NCBI RefSeq assembly: GCF_945859705.1
Contig: NC_079137.1
Span: 63,892,552 to 63,956,551 of the forward strand
Length of the DNA stretch: 64,000 nt
Direction: 5' to 3'
Source of the DNA: Episyrphus balteatus
Lineage: Eukaryota; Arthropoda; Insecta; Diptera; Syrphidae
The notes under the pieces were generated by a model. The model was not told where the DNA came from and did not search any database. It worked only from the letters and a program-made list of their open reading frames with translations. Below, piece by piece: positions 22,677-35,400 of the stretch. Both the position numbers and the translations under genes were made by a program. Positions within the stretch are counted from its first letter, which is position 1, and every line of letters begins with the position of its first letter.

Positions 22677-25600
22677 TAATTAATTTTTCAATCAAGAAAA
22701 AAATTTATATTCTACAGAATAACAGAAAAAAATGTCAAATTAAAAAATATTCAAAATTAAACGTAATTTTTATTCATAATTGTTTTTGTTTTCTTGTATT
22801 TTTTTGTTCAATATTTTCTTCAAAACAGCTTTGACAATTGACACAATAATTTTGTTGGGATTATTCCTTAGAATAATTTTTATTCGTCCCTTTTAAAGAA
22901 GCAAATAGTTTTATTCCTCTATTGAATATTTTATTAAAAGAATAAGCTATATTTTTTCTCCATCTGGAGAATAAGTTCTAACTGACTGTTTAACTGACTA
23001 TTGAAAAATTGGCCCTTAAAGCATTAAATAATACAGCCAACATTTTTGTTTACAGAATTCATCATCACAGAAATCAAAAATAGCAAAAGTTTGGATTGAT
23101 TTCAAAACAAATTTCTTAACAAAAGTTTCCATACAATTTTATAACCTTACCCCTGAGAGTCAATACTCCAGCGTTTATTGAACTACTTTTTTTTTAAACG
23201 CAGTTTCAAGAATAACGAGAAATATACCTAATGTAAATCTTTAAATCTACTGCTGTTCTTACAACAAGCTAACAGGTATAAATTCCATTTATAACTTCTA
23301 TACTAAATTCACGCACATGTTGACCTGGTTATGATTCAGAAATTCAAATTAATTTTTGCTTAAAGCTGCAAATACCATGTCTTTAACATACTTTATCTAA
23401 ACACATGGGCGTCTAGGAATAGCTTTAATTTAGGCTTTGAGTTCATGCTACACTTGAATTTGAGTAAAATTCCAAAACTAGTTAATATGTAGATGTGGTG
23501 TAAATTAAAAAAGGTTTACATAGAATATGTTAAAGTTTTTTTTAATTTTTTTCATAAATGGATAGTATTTACAATGTAAGCATTTAGACCACTCTATAAT
23601 ACAGAAAAGTTGTTCCAGAAATTGTTTTAGTGAGAAAAATAATAAACAAAAATTATAATATGAAATTTCACAAGTTTCAATTTCTTGCTCATGCTGAGTT
23701 TATAGTTTTCAGATTAATTTAGTCATAACAAAACTTTCCCCTTTGGAAATTCTTTGACGAAAGTAAAAACTGTTAAAACAAAGCGCGCATTCATCCCAAG
23801 AATCTCATTGACCTCAATCCATGAATTTCAAACAAACAAATAAAAAAAAAAACTTAACTGAAAACGAAAACCGCACAAGCATCTCAGTAGCGATGCGCAT
23901 CTATATTTTTTTTATTAATTTTAACTCTCAGTAGCGATGCGCATCTATATTTTTTTTATTAATTTTAACTTAAATGAAGGTTAAACACCTTCTGAACCTT
24001 ATCTCTATTGAATATGAAAAAGCACACAAAAAAAGAAAAAAAAAGAGTTCGCTGCTCAGCTCTTTTGTTTCGGTAGTTTTAACTTGAATTTTTTTTTTTT
24101 ATTTCATTTATAATCACACAATTTATTATCAGTAATGAATAGTGATTATTATTTTATCATATTATCATAGTTTTTGGTGTTAAGTAACGGTTTTAATTAT
24201 CAGAAAATAAAAAATATTTCCACCGAGTAGCCTTAAACCCAAAAATTTGCAAACAAAATTTCTTTAAATTCCCACAACAAATCATTTGCTTATGGGTGTG
24301 TGTATGATTCTGCTTGTTAAATGGCCAGAAAAACAATGATACGGATTAATAGCAATCAATCATCTGGCGTGTTACAAATGTGTCAGCCGGCGTGTGAACT
24401 CAACATCAATTATGGAGACTCGCTTCGTCGTTATTATCTTTTTTTTCTGTTTGTTTTAAAGTGATCGCTGTAAGTTGTCGTGGGTGAACCGTGAACGCAA
24501 ATTTGACTTTAAGCTGCTACTTTATAATAGTCAAATCAGATGGCGTTGTTTTATATTTTTTTGTGAATAGTAAAATTCATCATTTCTCATCATATTGTTT
24601 GGCCGTTTTGTGATGTCAACTTAAATTTGCATTTAATAGTTATGTTTATGGTATTTTTACTTAGACACATCATGGTCAGTAATAAAATACCATTTGACTT
24701 GTACTTTCGCTACCATTTATTTTTGTCACGTAATTTTTACTTTCTGAGCTGAGTTTTTATGTTTAGGTATGAAAAAGAAGAAGAAAGGTCGTCACTATTG
24801 CAGCATAATGAATATTTTGAATTACATAACACTTTTTTGTGTGACATTTTTGTCTCGTAAAAAAAAAAGAAATTATTAAAATATAAAATATAGCAACGCT
24901 AGTTTTTTGTACAAACTTGAAATTTTTAGATTAACCTTGCCTCAGTTATTTTGATTTTGAAGGTTTTGAATGTCATTTCCTTGTTTAGGTCTTTGATAAC
25001 TGATAAGTCTTGATATATTTCAGAGATCCAGTTTTGTTTTCTTTTTGTTTGAAATTTATCATGGTTCTGCTTGCAAACTCATAAATTTCCTTTTACTTTT
25101 CTTAATTTTCAATAACTACCATTTAAAGCCAATTAAGATATCAACTACAACACTAATATTAGCATATGTCTAATCCGTTAAGCAACTTTGTAAATATTAA
25201 CAACACTGAATGTGTTTAATCACAGTCAATTGATGCAGCTGTTATTCATCAAACGCTGTGATCAAATATAAATACAAGTAAGGTAAAATTTGAGTGGTAT
25301 AAAATGTGCAAATTTGCACAACTACTGTTTATCTTAACAAAATCTTCTCACTCTTTGTAAACCACAAATGAAGGTAATCAAGTAAAGTCGCATGTCAATT
25401 GCATTGTTGGAGCAGCAAAATAGTTTAAACAATTTTACACCGGCACAAGTGAAGTGAAGCTGATGGTCTTTATAAGTGACATTTCTTGACGGAATAAATC
25501 AGTGTTTTGCTTGATAATAATTAAAGGTGCAATATTATTGCATGAATAAATATAAATAATGCAATAATTACTTTTTTTTATTTGAAATTTTTAATTCTCT

Positions 25601-26905
25601 TTTACGATCTAATGAAAATAAGGGACCTATTAAACGAAGGTATTTTAAAAATTTGTTCATTTTGCAATGCATTGTGGTTGAAATTTACATACTTTTTGCA
25701 AAACAATGTACTATGTGGAAAATGAGTTGATTTTAAAATTAATTAATTAACATAAAACCGATACGGTTTGAATGATCAATAGGATTTTAAAAATTTATTG
25801 TAATGCTTTTGCAAAAAAAAAAAACAAAGACAAATGTTGCAAATAATTTATTGGAAAGTTTATGGCTTTTTTTTTTTTGGTTAACAATAAACTTCAATAT
25901 TAAATGATTTACATTTTTTGGGTTAGGTTTTTTCATTATATCTTTTGAAGTGATATTTTAATTTAAACAAGTTGAATAAATAAATTATGAAAATATTTTA
26001 CTCATCTATTTTTAAACTTTTTAGCCTACTGTCCTAGATGTTTGTTTACATTATTTAAAAAAATCAACAGTTTAATTAATTAGTATACACGAAATTCGTT
26101 ATTTTTGTAATTATCAAAAGGGAAGGGTTAAAATAAACAAAAGTGACATTAGTAGCTTACTTAAAAGAAGATAACTGACAGAAAAGAATCCTCTTAATAT
26201 TCAATCTTTTAATTTCCCTAAGCATTCACATAAAATTAATGAGAAATCTTTTCATTTTTAGACGGTACACTTAAATTTTTTTAATAAGCAAATTCTTATT
26301 AACATTAAATGAAGTTCATTTTAATATTAATAGAGTTTAAACGGATTCCATTTATTTTAATAAGAAATCTTATTGTTTTAAGTATATGGGAGCATCATTC
26401 AATTTAAAAGTGCCTTATTTTTCCATGTGCACAATTTTGATTGTATTTTTGTTGTTCTTACTTCGAGTGATCTTTCTCAATAAGCGAGTTTATATTTGTA
26501 TAGTTAAAATATTAAAACATTTTATTAAACCGGCCTAAAACCGGACAGCTTATGCGCCTAGAAACGCATGTGTGATGGCTACCCGAGCTCTGCTTGGAGG
26601 CGCTTAATATCAACGAGTGCAAAAAAGGAAAATAATGACAATTAAACGCACTGAATCTTTAAAAAAGGTGACTATCTTCCCTCTACACTCCTCATACCTT
26701 TTGCCGATAAACTCATCTGAATAGTTCCCGTGCGGCCATCCACAATCAATCAGTACTTTTATTTAAAAAAAATTTCAAAATATCTGTCCTTCGTTATTAT
26801 AAAAAAAAATCAAATTGTTGGAATCTGTTGCCAAAGTTACACCAAATTCAGTAATTTATGAAAAGTTCGAAATACGTTAATAATCATTTTTAGCAAAAAA
26901 ACAAA
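22677..26905. other. Non-coding stretch
   Basis: No gene seen. It holds the 44-bp tandem duplication at 23883-23970. At about 26350-26385 there is a segment of the type AAATCTTATTGTTTTAAG that recurs near 35625-35660. Confidence 0.45.
23883..23970. repeat. Perfect 44-bp tandem duplication
   Basis: CTCAGTAGCGATGCGCATCT plus 24 following bases occurs twice without a gap, at 23883 and 23927. Confidence 0.95.
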
Positions 26906-27069
26906 ACCGACTTCCATGGATCAAAACTAGGTTTTATGGTTTTTAAAATAGTTCCTATGGCAAAAAGTGAACGAAATTGAAATGGGACCACACTGCAGCC
27001 ACCAGCTATCCAATACAAAAAGAATTATCAAAATTGGTTCACTCAGTCCAAAGTTATGCGGTAACAAAC

Positions 27070-27112
<43 letters not shown>

Positions 27113-27148
27113 GACGAATTGAATACCTCCTCCTTTTTGGAAGTCGGT
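26906..27148. mobile_element. MITE-like element with ACCGACTTCCA ends, copy 1
   Basis: The 11-base inverted ends ACCGACTTCCA (26906-26916) and TGGAAGTCGGT (27138-27148) bound 243 bp. The right part reads GAATTGAATACCTCCTCC before the end. A run of 36 A lies at 27073-27108. A diverged copy is at 52960-53131. Confidence 0.7.
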
Positions 27149-27385
27149 AAAAAAAAAAACAAAAAATATTATTTTTTTGTAAAAATCGGTTTAAGCATCG
27201 GAATGAAGATTCAAAAGATTCTTCCCAAATCCTTTTCTATCATAATTTTTTTTCGTTTTTATTTTTGTTATGTAGCTATCTCTTTTTTTCCACTGATTGA
27301 TTTAGCTTTGTCGCATTCATTTAACTTGTCGAGTGTACTAAATACATGAAACATAATTAAATTAAAATTGAAATATCGTCGCGAC

Positions 27386-27626
27386 GGTCTCATGAGAAAA
27401 CCTCGCAACTCCACTTTTTTTCAAAAATTACTTTTTAATGACATTCTTTAGAAAATATGTCAGCGGAGCAACCCAGAAAATTTGGGGTCATTCCGAAAAC
27501 TCTAAATAGACTTAAATTCAAATTTTGCACAGCGCGTTTCTTCCCAACTACTCTGTTGTTTGTTTACTCTTTCGTCTCTCCTGTAAAATTTTGATTTTGG
27601 GAGTTACGAGGTTTTCTCATGAGACC
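27386..27626. mobile_element. 241-bp MITE with GGTCTCATGAG ends
   Basis: GGTCTCATGAGAAAACCTCG at 27386-27405 is repeated in exact inverse at 27607-27626. The match continues for six more bases after one mismatch, giving a 27-bp terminal inverted repeat. The flanking GAC on both sides may be a 3-bp target duplication. Confidence 0.8.
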
Positions 27627-28755
27627 GACGATATGTATATTTTTTAACCTGATCCAAATTTCTTAAAATTTTAAATCTAATTTTTTTTTTGTATTAAAAA
27701 CCACATTGGTCTGCAAAATTTATCTTTTTTTTCTCCTTCAAATAATTTTTTGAAACTATGTATGAAAGAATTGACTTTCCTGAATCTAAATCTGGTTTTA
27801 GAAAATTTCTAGCACGTACAATTTTTGTTAAATGATTTTTTAAAAATATGAGTAGATTGTAGAAAATAACCCTTTGAGATTCGGTTGACCTTGTACAAAA
27901 ATAAAACTATTATTCATATTAAGCTCAAATTTGAAGGACTTATTTCTCATAACATGATGTGCCATATTACACCAAATTTGCATTTATTAAGGAAAGTTTA
28001 AACACATTTTAAGATACTAATTGACAAAAACAGCAAAAATATCGAAATCCTTCAGTTTTAAGTAAATCCCACATGTAAAATATCAACGCCTATTATATTT
28101 AAAAAGTCAAATATGTAAAGAAAATCATAATAAAATACATTAAACAAAATTTTTACGTGTTTTGTAATTTTATATACTATGTATTTTTCTATTTAGAAAT
28201 ATCTTATTTTTGTAATAAACCATTCAAAATTAGAACACTAAAATCCATTAGAAAAGTATACTTTTGTTCTAGGGAGAAAGATATATAAATTTTTAGAGAT
28301 CAGTTTCTTTATGCTAAGATATGCCAAACCTACTAAACTTACTTAAATTAAGATATCACGGAGAAGAAAAGAGATATTGAGAAGATTGAAACTGAATTTG
28401 AAAGAAAAAAATAAGTTCTTTCAGGAATCGTATTAATTTTAATTGAAAAATATTACATTATGCGAAAATTTTTCTTCAAAAACAGCAAAAAAAAATGGGT
28501 TTTTGAGATTTTCTAACGGGAATATCTAAAAAATACTTGACGTGCTAGGCCGATTCGGAATCAGCATACAAAAATCCTTTAGAAAAGTATAGTTTTATTA
28601 AAATTAAGATTTCTTTGCAGACCAGTGCCATTTGCAAATTTGTTCCAATTTTTATCTCTTCATAATGCATACTAAATCTAAATCAATTAGACTCAAAGTC
28701 AATCGGGAAGTAAAACATTTATCTTTATGTTAGTTATAAAGAATTTGATGGGTTG
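27627..28755. other. AT-rich non-coding stretch
   Basis: Nothing recognisable as a gene. Confidence 0.5.
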
Positions 28756-29457
28756 GGTACGATTGACCGCATTTTAAAATCTTGTTCTTAAAACCTCGCA
28801 TCTTAAAATCTCGCATTATGAAATCTTTTTTATCGAAATCTCGCAATTTCAAAATCTCGTTTACCAAAATCTCGCAACATTAAAATCTCGAAATTTATAA
28901 TCTCGCATTGAAATAAAATATTTATTAATTCGCGCGCGCGAATTAATAAATATTTTATTTCAATGCGAGATTATAAACCTACATGATATTGCTAGCTTAG
29001 GAAAGCCCAGAACCTCCCTCTTCTGTTTTTTCGTTTTGTTTTGAAGAGATAAATAGAAAAGGAAAAGGTTAGTGCACTGTCAGACGCCTATGCCAGTTTT
29101 TTAATAGTGTTCAGGGTCAACTGTTGAATGTTGGAGTCAAAAGGACTTAATGCATGTGAATTTGTTGTATTCGACCTTCTCTTTTCTTATAATCTTTTGC
29201 TTATACATTTTGCTGCCAAAAAAGCAATTTAAATTTAAGATACTTTACGCTCTTCTTTTAATGAGAGATTTTGATATAGAAAGAATTTAATGAACTTGCG
29301 AGATTATTTCTAAAATGCGAGATTTTAATATGCAGGATTTTGAAAATGCGAGATTTTGCTATGTGAGATGTTAAAAATGCGAAATTTTGCTTTGCGTGAT
29401 TTTTGCAAAAATGCGAGATTTTGTTATAAGAGATTTTAGTTTGCGATCAATCGTACC
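28756..29457. mobile_element. Inverted-repeat element built of AATCTCGCA repeats
   Basis: The ends GGTACGATTGACCGC (28756-28770) and GCGATCAATCGTACC (29443-29457) are inverse with one mismatch. Next to the left end are about seven degenerate copies of AAATCTCGCAT in plus orientation. Next to the right end are about eight in the inverse orientation (ATGCGAGATTTT). Between lie an 84-bp perfect palindrome and unique DNA. There is no coding frame. It has the form of a small foldback-like or MITE element; family unknown. Confidence 0.7.
28894..28977. repeat. 84-bp perfect palindrome
   Basis: Both 42-base halves match without a mismatch; the centre is the (CG)5 run at 28931-28940. The first mismatching pair is 28893/28978. 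Confidence 0.95.
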
Positions 29458-31779
29458 GCTCCCGAATTTGATTCATTAAAAAAATGTTGAAATATAAAAA
29501 CCTTGATCCAATTCCTAATGAATATATTTCATTCTGAATAAAGCTCACTCTTCTCTCTTCAGAGTGCATAAATTTATGTTAATTTTATAAGATCGACTGA
29601 GTGATATTATAAAGAATCTGCATTGTCGTTGGTGGGTATCAACAAATTATATTGTGCAAACCAACTTATAGCAATAACAATAATAAACACATTTCCAAAG
29701 ACTTGCGACGAAGGATTATAAATCTTCAAAGTTTATTATTCGCTTTGTAGTTGATGTGCTTTTAGCTGCTGCTGGATGAGCATTTAGAGTTACCTTGTGT
29801 TGAGTTTGAAAAATGCGACCATTTGTCACTTTTAAAATAAACCACAAAAAAGATAAAAAAAACATAACAATTCAACGCACCAAAACATAATGGCTTTTTG
29901 GCTTTTGCCCGAGTTGTGTAATTTTTCTCTCTTGTTGGTCGCATGTTGTTACCACTTTTTTTGTTCAAAGTTGTATTATCCACCTGAGATGTTTGCAGTC
30001 TAAAAAAAAAAAAAAAAAACTGCAAATAAAAACTAAAACTCGTTTCAACTTCCCTCTCTGTTTTCGTATGCGATTATAGTTGTTTTTTTTTTGCGTTCAC
30101 ATTCACTTTCTTGAGAAAAGACATCCGCCAAAGGCTTTGAAAAGTTTAATCTTATATTCTGTGGCTTCCACTTTAAAGTTGGTTACCCGACCACAACACA
30201 AAAAACTAACACCGCTCACACAGCATAAGTCCGAAGCAACACTTACCACCGATCTAACCATGATAATAATTGTCTTCATTTTCAGCTGATGTTTTTTAAT
30301 TAGCGGTAATAATCTTCAAAGTGAAGAAGATGAAAAAAATTGTACTGAATGGTACTGAAAAAAAAAAACACAACATCAGCTGTCGCTGTCCGTTTTGAAG
30401 CTTGACGGGAGAGTTATTGAATTTATAGGGCTGTTTATGAAATGGGAGGTGTTTTGTACAAGTATGTGGACAACTTGTGTCCACTTGTGAGAATTTCAAT
30501 TGCTTCCGTATTGATGGTTAGTTGTTGTACTATTTTTTTTTTTTTTTGTACAGAAAATTGAACCAGTTTAGTGAAATCCTTAAATTATAAATCAGTAACT
30601 CAGTAACATGGATAGGAAATGCGAAATAACAATGAATGAATGAATGATAATTTATCGGTTGTATAACAATTCCGATAGTTTGTTCGAAATTGTGCTATTA
30701 GCTCTAAATACGGTCTGTTTTTATGAATTAAGTTATTAATATTAATTTGGATTGCGTTTGCACGTTGAACATTTTTGCTATTTCGAGATTACTTTCGAAT
30801 TTATTTTAAAAACTTTATCTTCCTGTCCTGCATTAAATTGATATTGATACAAACCCTAAATAAATCTTGAAAAGGTTACAATTTAATCTCCTTGCATTTC
30901 AAGTCCCGTCACAAATTCCAAGTACATAAATTGTAATCCTTATCCTAATCATAATAAACCCAGTCAAATAAAACTATTAACTATTCAAATTTAATTACTG
31001 ATTTTTGTCTGCCAAATATCATCTACGTAACATTATCGAAAAGATGCGTAAAAGGCACTCCTATCGACTATATACATTCCTCTTAAAAGCAATTGAATCA
31101 AGAACAAGTTTTTATATCTTCCCTGGTCTCTCTCACCAAGATGATGCAACTTCAAGATTGGTTAACTTCGAATTGAATTTTTAGAAAGGAGTTATATTGG
31201 TCTGACATGCATCGAGTCCATGGATTTGGGACATCATCTTAGAAATTGAAGACTTTTTGGTTTGGACAATAATCTTTGACTTGAACATGTTCGGTTTAGA
31301 GCACAATGTGAAGATCGTGGCTGATTAAATTAAATGAAGATGTTGCAATTATGATATTTCAACTGTTATAGTAGGTATTTTTGTTTGGAATCTATTTATT
31401 TACGGGGAATTTTAAATTTTATAAGTTGCAATTATTGTGTCAGATTTATTGATTGTTGTTATACTAGATAATTACTTTAAGATTAAGGATACCTACCATC
31501 GGTTTAAGATGCAATTTGTCATTTTATTTGACAGGTAATTTATTTAGTTTTCCAGAAATGTCGAAGAGACTGTATAACAGTAATTAACTTATAACTGTTT
31601 AATATCAAAATAAACTCACATTTAAAAGGAAAGGTTTTAAAAAAATATCTTACCGCCACTAGTAAAAGACGCAAAGATAGATTTAAAGTTAGTCATCTCG
31701 TCACAAAAAATGGGTTCTAGTATTGGAAATATTTATTCATGGGTTCTATGATTGTTAAGTATGCAGAGGTTTAATAGAA
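29458..31779. other. Non-coding stretch
   Basis: No convincing gene. The frames at 29760-30500 are AT-driven and mutually antisense. Confidence 0.45.
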
Positions 31780-32457
31780 ATAAAATGCACGACTGGGTCG
31801 CACGTTCTTGCTCTTATGTTAAAAGTACAAAAATATTAGCTTACCCTATTGTTTTATTTAAAAAAAAATTGTTTTTGTTTTTTAATTTTAATACACAAAA
31901 TTATTAAAACTGATAAAAAATATCTATCTGTAAAGTTTAAATAAAATCCGTCTAGCATGAAACGAAATTTAAGTACCTAAATAACAAAAATGTCCGTTTT
32001 TGTAAAAAGTGGTAACGCCGTATTTCCGCTCTCCAAATTTTTTGGAAAAAAAATGGAGTTTGTTACAATAGCTCAGATCATTACTCACACCAATTTTTAA
32101 TAGAAATCGTTAGAGCCGTTTTCGAGAAAATTGCAATAACTCAAAAATTTTGTATGGGAGGTACACTTTCTAAAACAGATATACATAACATATGTAAAAA
32201 AAAAAAACAACTCTGGAAATTACGAAAAAAGCATCTGTACCAAATTTCAAGAAAATTCGTAAACCCCTTTTTGCTGCAGCTTATTATTGTACAGATGGAC
32301 TCACCGACGTGACGCACAGACCGACGCGACGGACGTCAGGACGAAAACCACTTTTTCGGACTTCTTCATCGTCGTAATGTTGGTTTTGATTAAAACCTCG
32401 AATTTTTTTTTGACACGAAACCAATACTTGCCCTATACTTTATACAGCAAGTAAAAA
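31780..32457 (+). mobile_element. DINE/INE-1-like element, copy C
   Basis: Starts AAAATGCACGACTGGGTCGC and ends with ACTTGCCCTATA...GCAAGT, where the terminal hairpin has a small insertion (ACTTTATAC) in its loop. Inside are the TTAGAGCCGTTTTCGAGAAA-type segment and a GTC/GAC-rich block near 32300-32345 shared with copies A and B. Confidence 0.7.
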
Positions 32458-35400
32458 AACACCTTTGACCATCGAAATATCTGACCGACTTTTTTTAAAT
32501 CTACCATTACTTTACTTGTTGTGTTTTGGTACTTGTTACACAACGTTCTTTCTCTCTTCAAGAAACGCCTTACCCAAACATTTCTTTATACTCATGAAAA
32601 GTTAAAAGTTCATGCCAAATTTTACATCTGTGCCATCATGGGAAAAGGATTTTCTGAAAATATGTACCTATTGCACTGAAAATAGTTATTACATTAAAAG
32701 GACTCTATAGTAAAAAAAAAACCTCCCAAGAACAATTTGTTTAAAAAATAACCTAAAGCTACATTATTGAGTCAGTGTTTTGACGCATGGTAGTAGAACC
32801 ACAAATGGGATTTCTTTGGACTTTGGGTATTTTAGTAAGGGCATTTCTTCCAACAATTTCCAATAATAAAAATTTGGTATAGTGTTTGTTTGGGTCAAAA
32901 CCTCAATTGAGATAAAATGCGTAATATTTAGGAGCCTTCAAATTATAAAGAAAGAAAATTTTTCACGAACTTCTCAGTAATGTTAGTTTTGATTAAAATC
33001 TCGATTATGCAATTTGTAGCGAATCGTTCGATGTGAGTACTAAATATATTGAGCAAAAACAATATCTCAAAAAGTAATTCGGTAGTTGGTTCCCAAAGAA
33101 TTGATTCAAGAACAAAAATATTTCAACCCAAACAATATTTTTTCTTAACTTGCTTTGTAATAAAAAAAAACTTGTAACATAATTTTTTTTCCCGCCCAAA
33201 GAGGTGATATAAAAGCTTTAGAAAAAAGTGAGCTCTTAACGACATAAAAATAGATAAAATGTAGAATTTCCAAAATAAAACAGGGTGATTTTTAAAGCGT
33301 GTTACTGTTTTCGATCGAAATTTATTGCACTGGAAATATGGCATCAACAAAAATACTTGGCCAAATTGTGCTAAATCTTTTACAACTCAAATTCACAAAA
33401 AAAAAATTGTAATGAAATTAAACAATTCTCACTCAAAGCTACCATAAAAGGCTCATATTGTTCTCAATTAAACAATAATCACAAAGGTGCTAACATAAGA
33501 AATTACTACAATTCGTTCAAAAGTCTTAAAACAAAATTACCTCCTTTTTGATTTTTATATAAACGATTTCTTTAAACAATTAAAACGATAATAATCAGTA
33601 AAGACCAAACAAACGCCCAAAACCTTTCATTTTTCCAAACGTTCATATACATAAAACAAAACAAAAAATCGAGAAAAAAAATTACTAATACGCCCCTCTC
33701 ACCCTAAGTAGTTTTGCAGTCGCGTCTTAAGGCCAGCGAATGTTCCAATTTAAAGTAACAAAAAAAAATAAAGATCTCTAAAGCATAGCCAATGGATTAT
33801 TATTTAATCCAAGGCAATATAATCGTGACTAACGTGCACCCCAGGTTTTTAGCCCAGTGCGTTCCCCTGGCTTAAATATAGGTCCAATATATGCACTCAA
33901 CCAAACCAACGATAGTCTGCATTAAATTGAATGCATTGCTATACACTGTGAGAAGGAACTACTTATTCGCCTACCTATAGTCCTAGGTAAGTTTCAATCA
34001 AGTGGCGTGTGCCTGGTCTAGCTAGCTACTATGGCTTTGCAAAACTCCCTTCCACCCGCAAGAAAGGCCACAAAAAAAGCCTTTTTAATAGAAAAAAATA
34101 GTTCAGCGGCTCTCTGTACTTAGTTTGTATTTTTTTCTTGTGTTTGCACCATTATGCATCATTACTGGCTTACCGTTTGTGGCATTGCCCGACCGAACGT
34201 TCGTTGTCTGCTGATTGTTGATTGGAAATGCAGACGCTTATTCGAACCAGCTGCATGTTAGGTAACTCATGGGCCCGAGTCTTACTTCTTTTATATGTTT
34301 TGTGGTTTTTCACCTGAGTTCGTTCGTGCTAAGTGATGGCACTTGAAGACGAGCACCTACACCGCAGAGCTGCACACTGTGCAAGTGCATGTGCAAGTGG
34401 AGTTCCAGTAATCTGTCGACTCTGTTTATTTGATAGATGCAAACATGGAGATACAAGATGTTTATGAGAAAAATTGAGTTACAAAAGTGTGATGAAGATA
34501 TCTTCAAAAATTGACAATCACAGTGAGGGTCCTTAAAAGGTGATGCCGATAAATTAAGATTCCGATAAGTGGTGATGACAGTTGTTTAATTTGTCACTTA
34601 TTTAATTGAATTCAATATTTTGAAAATGAAGACATGTTTTTTTTTAATTTAATTAACTTAAGAGTTATGAGCGATTGATTTTATTTTTTAAAGAAATTTG
34701 GCCTTGAATAAACTTAACAAGTGCACAAAAAATAAATTTTTACGGAATTTCAGTTTTGAGGTCGCAATTAATTTTACTTCAACAGTAAACCATGATTTCT
34801 TACTTAACGACATTTTTTTCATTTTTTGCTACTTAGTGGGCATTTGCTTTTGTTTTGTTTGATTGTTAAGTAAATTTGATCACCAATGTAGTTTAATAAA
34901 ATGTAATCATTAGTATTGTGTTGTCGCTATTAATCTTTAAACATGTTTCACAAAATTAGGTGCGGTCCTTTTTACTTTTTTTTATTTTTGTAGGAAAACA
35001 AGAAAATAATTAATTTGTTTAGGTTTGCATACAATAAAAATAGGTACTTATAATTATTTAACAATTCTGTTCTTGAAAGACTAACTAAAAAACCCAAGGA
35101 CGACAGCTTTTAACTATAGATAAACTTATTTATTTTTCTCTCTACCCCCGCATAATAAATCGGCTAAGATTTATTATTTCCTTAATTTTTGTTAAAGCAA
35201 TCGACAGACATTTCTGACTAATTTAACGTAGAAAAAAACACCTGAAAACAAGCGAATTCTGTATTAAATTAAGCGGATAAATCTTCTACATTTTTTGAAT
35301 GTCCTAATTTAAAAGAAATCCACTTAATTTAAATAGAAAATCCTCTTATTTTTATGTGGAGACATTTAGATAAAAAAAAAACTGGCAGCCACTAGGGATC

